Source: JANNHK01 sp031404355 (GTDB lineage Bacteria > Actinomycetota > Acidimicrobiia > IMCC26256 > PALSA-610). From it: 5,349 nucleotides of DNA. Position 1 is the first letter of the stretch. Every line of letters starts with the position of its first letter. The notes beneath the pieces are model-generated. The model saw only the letters and a list, made by a program, of their open reading frames with translations. It was not told the DNA's origin and did not search any database. Shown here piece by piece: positions 1 through 5,349 of the stretch. A program made the translations under genes and the position numbers. Location of the stretch: positions 1 through 5,349 of the forward strand of contig JANNHK010000053.1 in assembly GCA_031404355.1 (NCBI GenBank). Direction: 5' to 3'.

Positions 1-456
1 GTCGCGAACGCCGACCCCGTCGGCGCCTTCGTGAACGACAACGTCATGACAACCGGCACGCTCGTGTGTCACGAAGACGGGAGGCGGGCGCGCGAGATCG
101 CGTGCGACATGGGCCTCGGATACCTGCAAAGCCTGGTGTTCCACAAGCTCGACACGTTCCCGAAGCCGCCCGAGGTTCCCGACTGGCCCGCGTTGATTCC
201 CGAACCGACGATGGACGACATCGACTGGCGCATCTCCGAGGGCTACCTGATCTGCGGGGATCCCGACGAGTGCGCCGAGCAACTCCGGGGTTACGCCGAC
301 ATCGGGTGCGACCAACTCGTGTTCGGCACACCCCTCGACATGGCGTGGGAAGACGCGCGCAACTGCCTGCGCCTCTTCGGCGACGAGGTGATCCCGCGCT
401 TCGACAAGGACCCCGTCCACAGCACGGACCACTACCGCGACGCGGCTGCGCGATGA
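1..456 (+). CDS. LLM-class flavin/F420-dependent oxidoreductase, C-terminal part (5' end outside window)
   Basis: The frame is open from the first base to TGA 454-456, so this is the last 151 codons of a longer gene; an internal GTG at 31 is not a credible start. The protein has the usual C-terminal part of the luciferase-like monooxygenase (LLM) superfamily: a helical stretch, then GYLICGDPDECAEQLRGYAD, which matches the family's segment about two thirds of the way through, a short strand QLVFG, and a final helix ending EVIPRF. The FMN/F420-binding barrel start is not in the window, so cofactor and substrate cannot be judged. The PDEC motif (262-273) also occurs in the next gene, and both end with a W-x(n)-LF-x(n)-V-x-PR pattern, so the two are likely distant paralogs. 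The family oxidises small organic substrates using reduced flavin or F420. Family assignment is fairly sure; function is unknown. Confidence 0.82.
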   Translation, partial: VANADPVGAFVNDNVMTTGTLVCHEDGRRAREIACDMGLGYLQSLVFHKLDTFPKPPEVPDWPALIPEPTMDDIDWRISEGYLICGDPDECAEQLRGYADIGCDQLVFGTPLDMAWEDARNCLRLFGDEVIPRFDKDPVHSTDHYRDAAAR

Positions 457-519
457 GCATGGCCAGGCGCAGACCGGAGGTGCGGACCGCGGAGCGACCC
501 GCTGTGGAGATCGAGCACC

Positions 520-524
520 GGAGG
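520..524 (+). promoter_or_regulatory. Ribosome binding site GGAGG for the second LLM gene
   Basis: GGAGG ends 10 bases before ATG 535, an acceptable Shine-Dalgarno position. ATG 535 is also the first ATG/GTG/TTG in its frame after the upstream TGA, so this site supports that start and argues for independent initiation rather than a fused product. The 8-base string ACCGGAGG also occurs at 473-480. Confidence 0.65.
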
Positions 525-534
525 CCGTAGCCGC

Positions 535-1542
535 ATGAATATTGCACTTCGCTATGACCTGCGGGCACCGGCGGGTGGCTCGGTTTCGCACGCCGACATG
601 TACCGGGCGTGTCTCGAACAGTGTGCGTGGGCCGACGAGCACCTCTTTGACGTCGTCGTGCTCTCGGAGCATCACGGCGTCGACGACGGCTATCTCCCGG
701 CGCCGCTCACGCTCGCGGGCGTGATCACCGGTCGCACGCGACGACTGGCCGTCAACATCGCGGCCGTACTGCTGCCGATGCACGATCCGGTACGTATTGC
801 CGAGCAACTCGCCGTACTCGATCTCGCGAGCGGGGGCCGCGTGACGTTCGTCGCCGGGCTCGGGTATCGGGCCGAGGAACTGGAGATGGCGGGGATCGAG
901 CCGAAGGACCGCGGTCGCCTGCTCGAGGAGTACGTGGAGGTGATGCGGCGGGCGTGGACCGGCGAGCCGTTCGAGTGGCGCGGCCGCACGATCCGGGTCA
1001 CTCCCCGGCCGCTCACGCAGCCGCATCCCGTCATGATGATCGGCGGGTCGACCGAAGTCGCGGCGCGCCGGGCGGCGCGGCTGCGGTGCGGGTTTTTCCC
1101 TGCGGTCGGCGACCCCGCCCTTGCGACCGCCTACGCCGACGAAGCGGCAACCGTCGGGTTCACCGAAGGGTTCTGCAGCCTGCCGTCGGGTCTCGGGATG
1201 GTTCACGTCGCCGAAGACCCCGACGCGGCGTGGGCGCGGATCGCGCCGCATGCGGTGTACGACGCGCAGACGTACATGTCGTGGCAGACCGGTGGCCAGC
1301 GATCGGCGGTGCACGTCGAGGCTCCGGATGCTGCCGACATCAATGCCGATGGCGTGCGCGCGAGTGGCGTGTACCGAGTGGTAACTCCCGACGAGTGCGT
1401 GGAGCTCGCGGAGGAGATCGGCGACTTCGGGACGCTGTTGCTGCATCCCCTCATGGGTGGCATGCCGATCGACCTCGGGTGGGAGAGCCTCGAGTTGTTC
1501 GCGGCCAAGGTGTTGCCCCGCTTGCGTCCGCCGGAAATCTGA
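535..1542 (+). CDS. LLM-class flavin/F420-dependent oxidoreductase
   Basis: A complete 335-residue protein, the normal length for the luciferase-like monooxygenase superfamily. Family landmarks appear in order: an N-terminal strand MNIALRYDLR; SEHHG at residues 44-48 followed by a Y-x-PAP segment, as in the family's EHH motif; LDLASGGRVTFVAGLG around 95-110, the typical D-x-x-S-x-GR segment; a region rich in E, R and W leading to WRGR near 148-151; and PVMMIGGST at 165-173, the strand and phosphate-binding loop preceding the cofactor site. PDEC at 285-288 matches the previous gene. It should be a cytoplasmic TIM-barrel enzyme using FMN or F420; the sequence does not settle which. It follows the first LLM gene by 78 bases and precedes the transporter ATPase by 41 bases, so co-transcription is likely. 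The stop codon lies inside an inverted repeat. The substrate is unknown, but the neighbouring uptake system suggests an imported organic compound. Confidence 0.9.
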   Translation: MNIALRYDLRAPAGGSVSHADMYRACLEQCAWADEHLFDVVVLSEHHGVDDGYLPAPLTLAGVITGRTRRLAVNIAAVLLPMHDPVRIAEQLAVLDLASGGRVTFVAGLGYRAEELEMAGIEPKDRGRLLEEYVEVMRRAWTGEPFEWRGRTIRVTPRPLTQPHPVMMIGGSTEVAARRAARLRCGFFPAVGDPALATAYADEAATVGFTEGFCSLPSGLGMVHVAEDPDAAWARIAPHAVYDAQTYMSWQTGGQRSAVHVEAPDAADINADGVRASGVYRVVTPDECVELAEEIGDFGTLLLHPLMGGMPIDLGWESLELFAAKVLPRLRPPEI

Positions 1543-1575
1543 TACAACGTCAGATTCCGAGGCCGAAATTTCCGG
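1531..1575 (+). promoter_or_regulatory. Inverted-repeat cluster between LLM and ATPase genes (possible operator or RNA switch)
   Basis: AATCTGA (1536-1542) and TCAGATT (1550-1556) form a perfect 7-bp inverted repeat around a 7-base spacer; skipping one A at 1535 extends it with CGG (1532-1534) pairing to CCG (1557-1559). A second perfect repeat, CCGGAAAT (1531-1538) with ATTTCCGG (1568-1575), encloses the first and touches the GGAGG of the ATPase gene. The two repeats share bases 1536-1538 and so cannot both form in full as RNA. There is no T-run afterwards, so a classical intrinsic terminator is unlikely. The inner element has the size and shape of a TetR-type operator, but that role is inference. 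The stop codon of the LLM gene (1540-1542) is inside the left arm. Confidence 0.45.
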
Positions 1576-1578
1576 AGG
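1574..1578 (+). promoter_or_regulatory. Ribosome binding site GGAGG deciding the GTG start of the ATPase
   Basis: GGAGG, within GGAGGGAG, lies 5 bases before GTG 1584. It fixes the start at GTG 1584, even though the reading frame stays open far upstream into the LLM gene. Its first two bases belong to the right arm of the outer inverted repeat 1531-1538/1568-1575. Confidence 0.75.
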
Positions 1579-1583
1579 GAGAC

Positions 1584-2360
1584 GTGGCCGTAGCGCAACG
1601 CACTGCAGCCCTCGCGGCCCGAGCGGTCAGCGTTCGCTTCGGCGGCGTGAGTGCGCTGACTGACGTCTCCCTCGCGTTCGCTCCGGGCGAGGTGTGCGGG
1701 CTCATCGGCCCGAACGGAGCCGGCAAGACGACGCTGTTCGACGTGCTCTCCGGCGTGCGCCCGCCCACAACGGGACGCGTCGAACTGGGCGGCACCGACG
1801 TGACGCCCCGCTCGGCAACCTGGCGGGCGCGCCAAGGGTTGCGCCGTACGTTTCAGCGCCAGCAGACGTTCGGCTGGCTCACGGTCGAGGAGAACCTGCT
1901 GGTTGCGTTGGAGTGGCACGGCGGTGGCGGCGGCCTCCTCGCCGACCTCGTCCGCCTGCCACCGCGCGTGAAACGCGAGCGCGACCGCCGGGAACGTGCA
2001 CGCGAGGTGTTGGAACTCTGCGGGATTGCGCACTTGCGCGACGAGCCCGCGGGCCGGCTCCCGATCGGACGGGCCCGGATCGTCGAACTCGCGCGCGCGA
2101 TCGTCGATCGGCCCACCGTGCTGCTTCTCGACGAGCCGACGTCCGGGCTCGAGCAGTCGGAAAGCGCCCATCTCGCGCAATGCATCCACCTCAGTGCCGA
2201 GGAAGGCACTGCGATCGTCCTCGTCGAACACGATGTGGGCTTTGTCATGCAACACTGCGCCCGCATCGTCGTCTTGCATCTCGGCGAGGTGCTGGCCGAC
2301 GACACGCCGGAATTGGTTCGAAGCAATGCCGCGGTAGGCGCGGCGTACCTGGGGGGATAG
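1584..2360 (+). CDS. livG: Branched-chain-amino-acid-type ABC transporter ATP-binding protein (LivG-like)
   Basis: A 258-residue cytoplasmic ATPase, close to the usual LivG length of about 255. Motifs in order: an aromatic A-loop region VRFGG near 17-21; Walker A GPNGAGKT at 42-49; Q-loop in RRTFQRQ with Q91, where RTFQ is typical of LivG rather than LivF; signature region LPIGR at 159-163; Walker B VLLLDEP at 179-185 with catalytic E184; D-loop SGLE at 187-190; switch histidine H216 in LVEHD. The signature is degenerate against LSGGQ or the LivG-type LPYGQ, with R at the last position; the D-loop ends in E rather than the usual D. The other catalytic residues are intact, so it should be active. 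GTG 1584 is chosen because of its GGAGG and because homologous sequence begins just after it. It should power the permease encoded from 3880. The solute is unknown. The symbol reflects family, not proven leucine transport. Confidence 0.9.
   Translation: MAVAQRTAALAARAVSVRFGGVSALTDVSLAFAPGEVCGLIGPNGAGKTTLFDVLSGVRPPTTGRVELGGTDVTPRSATWRARQGLRRTFQRQQTFGWLTVEENLLVALEWHGGGGGLLADLVRLPPRVKRERDRRERAREVLELCGIAHLRDEPAGRLPIGRARIVELARAIVDRPTVLLLDEPTSGLEQSESAHLAQCIHLSAEEGTAIVLVEHDVGFVMQHCARIVVLHLGEVLADDTPELVRSNAAVGAAYLGG
2351..2357 (+). promoter_or_regulatory. Purine-rich ribosome binding site for the binding-protein gene
   Basis: GGGGGGA lies 9 bases before ATG 2367 and forms the last codons of the ATPase gene. 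The TAG at 2358-2360 and the ATG are only 6 bases apart, so the two genes are probably translationally coupled. Confidence 0.5.
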
Positions 2361-2366
2361 GGAAAC

Positions 2367-3854
2367 ATGAAGCGACGCTGGTTCAGGGTGGCAACCGCGG
2401 TTCTCGCGATGACGCTCGCCGCCGCCGCGTGCTCGTCGGCAGACGACGATGACGACGACGTCAGCAGCGAAGAGACAACCGCCGACGACGACACCGACAC
2501 GACCGATGCCGGCGACGACGACGCGCCGGTCGAAGGCGAGGAAGGCTCGACCGAAGCCGCCCAGGCCGCGGTCGACGAGATTCTCGATCGCCCGGAGGCG
2601 GTAGAGGGCGAGACGATCCGGGGCATCAGCGACACCGAGATCACCATCAAGGGTGTGACCGCGCTGACGACGCCGGCGGGGATCGAACCCTTCCCCGGGA
2701 TGTGCGAAGGCGCGCAGGCCCGGTTCGAGCGGTACAACCGCGAGAAGGCGGCCGACGCCCGCGCGATCAACTATCTCGGGTGCGAAGACGACACATCCGA
2801 CCGTGACCGTAACCGACAGTTGATGCAGGAGGCAGTCGAGGAGGACGAAGCGTTCGCGATCGTGCCCGTCACGTCGCAGGGCTTCTTCTCCGAGGACTAC
2901 CTCAACGAGGAACACGTGCCGTACATCGGCTTCGGCTTCCAGCCCGGCTTCTGCGGCTACGAGTACCCGTTCGCGTTCGGTATGAGCGGTGCGGCATCGT
3001 GCGACGCCCTCGATGACAACTACCTCGTCAGCCAGACCCTCGGCGGCGTCTACATCGACGGCGCGGGTGTCGACCCCGCGGACATGAAAGTGGCGATCAT
3101 CGCCGAGGACAACCCGGCCGGCGAAACCGGTGTCGTGGTCGTGGCGCAAGGCGTCGAAGCCGCGGGCGGCGAGGTCGTCTACAGCGACAACCCACTCCCG
3201 CCCGCGTCGGCGACTCCCGTCACCGACTACACGCCCTTCGCGACCAACATCCTCGACGGCGACCCGAACCTGGTGATGTTGGTGACGTCCGATGCCCCGA
3301 TCATCGGGCTCACGACGGCGCTGCGGGCCAACGGATACACGGGCGACATCATGAACTTCGTGTACTCCGACGGCCGCATCTTCCTACAGCCGGGGAACAA
3401 CGAGACGTTGAGCGGCGTCTACACCGTTAGCCAGGGAGTCGGTGCCGCGGTCAACGGTGGCGACGCGTTCACGCAGATCGCCGACGACCTGCAGGCGGCC
3501 GGTGTCGAGCAGTACGGACAGTTCCCGCTCGCGACCGACCCGACGACGCTGACGAGTGGCGTCCTCTACGGCTACGGCTCTGCCGACCTCTTCCTCGCCG
3601 CGCTCGCCGAGACACCGGAGCCACTCACGGCCGAGGCGTTCGCCAACACGATCAACAGCGGATTCTCGTATCCCGGCCTGGGTGAAGCGCTGTGTCCGAC
3701 GCTCTGGCCGCTACAACACCTGATCGGCACGCCGTGCGCCTCGATGATCAAGGTGATCAGCGACGGTCAGAACCCGATCACGAACTCAGCCGTCGGTTTC
3801 TTCGAACCGGCGACCGAGTTGACCGTGTATCCGCTCAACCTGGTCGAGAAGTAA
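2367..3854 (+). CDS. Lipoprotein substrate-binding protein of a Liv-type ABC transporter (Peripla_BP_6-like)
   Basis: A 495-residue exported protein. It starts with a lipoprotein signal peptide: basic KRRWFR, a hydrophobic stretch to about residue 21, then Cys22 after an alanine run as lipobox. Residues 26-63 form a linker in which 20 of 38 residues are Asp or Glu, with no Lys or Arg, a tether between membrane anchor and domain. From about residue 85 the fold resembles Liv-type receptors: a strand EITIKGVTAL, then a helix with GAQARFERYN, a GCEDDTSDRDRN segment corresponding to the family's DD-x(n)-D region, AFAIVPVTSQGF, VPYIGFGF, and a second-lobe strand MKVAIIAEDN. Six cysteines outside the lipobox (113, 139, 196, 212, 443, 457) are spaced in a way that allows up to three disulfides. 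It should capture the solute outside the membrane for the LivG/LivHM transporter. The ligand cannot be named: the family binds branched-chain amino acids, amides, urea and aromatic acids. Confidence 0.9.
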   Translation: MKRRWFRVATAVLAMTLAAAACSSADDDDDDVSSEETTADDDTDTTDAGDDDAPVEGEEGSTEAAQAAVDEILDRPEAVEGETIRGISDTEITIKGVTALTTPAGIEPFPGMCEGAQARFERYNREKAADARAINYLGCEDDTSDRDRNRQLMQEAVEEDEAFAIVPVTSQGFFSEDYLNEEHVPYIGFGFQPGFCGYEYPFAFGMSGAASCDALDDNYLVSQTLGGVYIDGAGVDPADMKVAIIAEDNPAGETGVVVVAQGVEAAGGEVVYSDNPLPPASATPVTDYTPFATNILDGDPNLVMLVTSDAPIIGLTTALRANGYTGDIMNFVYSDGRIFLQPGNNETLSGVYTVSQGVGAAVNGGDAFTQIADDLQAAGVEQYGQFPLATDPTTLTSGVLYGYGSADLFLAALAETPEPLTAEAFANTINSGFSYPGLGEALCPTLWPLQHLIGTPCASMIKVISDGQNPITNSAVGFFEPATELTVYPLNLVEK

Positions 3855-3862
3855 CACCAGTT

Positions 3863-3923
3863 CCGGTCCCGCCCCACTGATGGAAGAGTTCCTCACACTC
3901 GTCGTCAGTGGGGCGGTCACCGG
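3863..3923 (+). promoter_or_regulatory. Strong intercistronic hairpin across the permease start codon
   Basis: CCGCCCCACTGA (3869-3880) is perfectly complementary to TCAGTGGGGCGG (3905-3916), a 12-bp stem with a 24-base loop. Beyond a small internal loop (1 base on the left, 2 on the right), CCGGT (3863-3867) pairs with ACCGG (3919-3923), giving 17 pairs, mostly G-C. The A of the permease ATG (3880) is the last stem base; its T and G are in the loop. No T-run follows, so it is not a classical intrinsic terminator. Likely roles are to protect the binding-protein mRNA 3' end, cause partial termination, or limit translation of the permease. The pairing is seen directly; the roles are inference. 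Confidence 0.6.
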
Positions 3924-5349
3924 AGCCATCTATTCGCTGATCGCGGCCGGGCTGGTGCTGACGTACACCACGACCCGGATCTTCAACTTCGCGCACGCAG
4001 CCATCGCCTTCGTCGTGGCGCTCGTGTACTTCGAACTGAACTCGGGCCACGGATGGGACCAACTTCCGGCCGCGCTGTTCGCACTCTTCGTCTTCGCGCC
4101 CCTGCTCGGTCTCGTCCTCGATCGCCTGCTGTTCCGACGACTCGCCCGGGCACCCGAGACCGCCCGCATCGTCGGCACCATCGGACTGTTGATCGCACTG
4201 CCCGCGCTCGCGTTGTTCCTCGTCGAGATCTTCCAAGACACGTTTCACTGGGGCGGCTGGGTCGGCACCGAGATCGCACCCGACCCGCCGGGCGTCGGGC
4301 CCGTGCCGCCGGACCGCTATCAACTCGCGAACACCGTTCCGATCGACTCGGACCAAATCATCGTGTTCTTTTCCGCGGCGGCCGCGGGACTCCTGCTCTG
4401 GATCGTGCTCAACCACACGCGCCTCGGGCTGCAGATGCGGGCCGCAATCGACCGGCCCGCGCTGGCGGCGCTGCGCGGCGTCGACGACGCTCGCACGTCG
4501 TCGGTCGCGTGGGTTTTCGGCGCCATCCTCGCCGGACTGGCCGGCATCGTCGGTTCGACGTTTCCGGCGTTCGCGCTGAACCCGTTCAACTACACGCTCA
4601 TGCTGTTTGTCGCCGCGACCGCCGCAGTGATCGGCGGGCTGCGGTCGATTCCGTACGCGTTCGCGGGCGGAATGCTCATCGGCGTGATCCGCAACCTCGG
4701 CGTCGGCTACCTGGAATGGGGGAAGAGCATCCCCGGGCTGCGTTCCTCCGCGCCGTACTTCTTGCTGTTTCTCGCGCTCTTCGTCCTCGCGCGCGACCGC
4801 TCGCGCCGGGCCGCCGTCTCGACGGGCGAGGCCCCACCACCCGACTACCTCGCCGACCTGCCCGCGTGGCGGCGCCTGCTGCCGTGGACGATCGCGACGG
4901 CCGCCTTGATCGCGTGGGTGTTCTTCTTCTTCGACAACATCTGGCTCGACATCGTCTTGCGCGGACTCGCGCTCGGGCTCGTGTTTCTCTCGTTCGTCGT
5001 CGTCACGGGCCACGGCGGCATGGTGAGCCTCGCGCAGACCGCGTTTGTCACGGCCGGCGCGCTGACCGCGGGCTACTTCTTCGATCGCGGCTGGCCCTTT
5101 GTTCCCGCGCTCGTCGTCGGCGCGCTGGCGGCGTGCGCGCTGGGCGTGATCGTGGCGTTGCCGTCGTTGCGGTTGGGCGGGATCGCGCTGGCGTTGTCGA
5201 CTCTCGCGCTCGCGTACATCGGCGACCAGGTCTTGTTCCAGGTCGACTCGTTCCGGAACGAGTCCCGGGGCTGGGCGGTCCCGCGGCCCGCGATCGGGTT
5301 CCTCGACTTCGAGGACAACCGCAGTATGGCGATGTTGCTGCTCGCGCTC
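3880..5349 (+). CDS. Fused LivH-LivM-type ABC transporter permease (C-terminus outside window)
   Basis: The frame is open from ATG 3880 to the last base, giving 490 codons and no stop, so the gene continues beyond the window. ATG 3880 is the first ATG/GTG/TTG after an in-frame TGA at 3820-3822; no convincing Shine-Dalgarno is present. Residues 1 to about 305 are LivH-like: GAIYSLIAAGLVLTY near 15-29, then RIFNFAHA matching the family's NFAHG with A for G; a cytoplasmic-loop segment around 186-223 (MRAAIDRPALAALRGVDDAR), the likely ATPase contact; and AAVIGGLRSIPYAFAGG at 248-264. After a charged, proline-rich linker (about 304-333), residues 334-490 are LivM-like: TGHGGMVSLAQTAF near 376-389 matches the family's GYAGQ-x-SLG segment, and LPSLRLGGIALALSTLALAY fits the next conserved block. 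Many hydrophobic helices are seen in both halves. One chain would thus supply both membrane subunits, a known arrangement in some actinobacteria. It starts 25 bases after the binding-protein gene. Confidence 0.88.
   Translation, partial: MEEFLTLVVSGAVTGAIYSLIAAGLVLTYTTTRIFNFAHAAIAFVVALVYFELNSGHGWDQLPAALFALFVFAPLLGLVLDRLLFRRLARAPETARIVGTIGLLIALPALALFLVEIFQDTFHWGGWVGTEIAPDPPGVGPVPPDRYQLANTVPIDSDQIIVFFSAAAAGLLLWIVLNHTRLGLQMRAAIDRPALAALRGVDDARTSSVAWVFGAILAGLAGIVGSTFPAFALNPFNYTLMLFVAATAAVIGGLRSIPYAFAGGMLIGVIRNLGVGYLEWGKSIPGLRSSAPYFLLFLALFVLARDRSRRAAVSTGEAPPPDYLADLPAWRRLLPWTIATAALIAWVFFFFDNIWLDIVLRGLALGLVFLSFVVVTGHGGMVSLAQTAFVTAGALTAGYFFDRGWPFVPALVVGALAACALGVIVALPSLRLGGIALALSTLALAYIGDQVLFQVDSFRNESRGWAVPRPAIGFLDFEDNRSMAMLLLAL

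Noticed and set aside
1513..1548. Possible sigma-70-type promoter (TTGCCC or TTGCGT with TACAAC) before the ATPase gene
   Set aside because: Neither hexamer pair has both a good match and good spacing. The site may be real given the palindrome there, but the sequence alone does not support a promoter call.
954..1583. N-terminal extension of the ATPase frame into the second LLM gene
   Set aside because: The extension is a shadow of the LLM gene in another frame, Arg- and Gly-rich and without a motif. GTG 1584 has a GGAGG at proper spacing and gives normal LivG length.
1203..3149. Very long open frame on the - strand (648 codons) opposite LLM, ATPase and binding-protein genes
   Set aside because: It runs antisense to three genes with clear family motifs, shows no recognisable domain and crosses their boundaries. 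Long antisense frames are expected in high-GC DNA with G/C-biased third positions.
3863..3923. Intrinsic (rho-independent) terminator at the end of the binding-protein gene
   Set aside because: The hairpin is strong, but no T-run follows the stem, and the right arm is inside the next gene, whose coding continues. It is recorded as a regulatory hairpin instead.
4921..4932. Four tandem TTC triplets as a possible repeat element
   Set aside because: They encode four Phe in a transmembrane segment of the LivM half. Four units is too short to mean more than local codon repetition.
3835..5013. Charged 392-codon frame on the - strand opposite the permease
   Set aside because: Its Arg/Glu/Asp-rich composition is what results from reading hydrophobic permease codons antisense. 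The + strand frame carries clear LivH/LivM motifs.

Overview
The window is high-GC DNA with tightly packed genes, all on the + strand. ATG and GTG starts sit behind GGAGG-type ribosome binding sites. The organism is most likely a high-GC actinobacterium. Three features fit Acidimicrobiia-like lineages: LLM-class oxidoreductases next to a branched-chain-amino-acid-type ABC transporter, a lipoprotein with a very acidic Asp/Glu/Thr linker, and a fused LivH-LivM permease. This placement is inference from style, not from a marker gene.

Layout: (1) 1-456 is the C-terminal part of an LLM-class (bacterial-luciferase-like) flavin/F420 oxidoreductase whose start lies outside the window. (2) 535-1542 is a complete second LLM-class oxidoreductase, a distant paralog of the first. 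(3) 1584-2360 is a LivG-type ATPase starting at GTG 1584. (4) 2367-3854 is a lipoprotein substrate-binding protein of the Liv/Peripla_BP_6 type. (5) 3880 to the window end is a permease with a LivH-like half joined in frame to a LivM-like half. It is open to the last base, so its C-terminus is missing. No LivF-type second ATPase is visible; it may lie outside the window. No tRNA, rRNA, CRISPR array or mobile element was seen.

Together the genes look like one catabolic uptake unit: the lipoprotein captures a small organic solute, the LivHM permease with the LivG ATPase imports it, and the two LLM enzymes probably oxidise it or a derivative. The substrate cannot be read from the sequence.

The least ordinary signals lie at gene junctions. 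A very strong hairpin (3863-3923; 12 perfect base pairs extended by 5 more) spans the boundary between the binding-protein and permease genes and includes the permease start codon. A second inverted-repeat cluster (1531-1575) overlaps the stop codon of the second LLM gene and reaches the ribosome binding site of the ATPase gene. The two LLM genes share one reading frame, separated by a single TGA and 26 open codons. I see no clearly new biological system; the interest is in possible differential expression control within a Liv-type operon.
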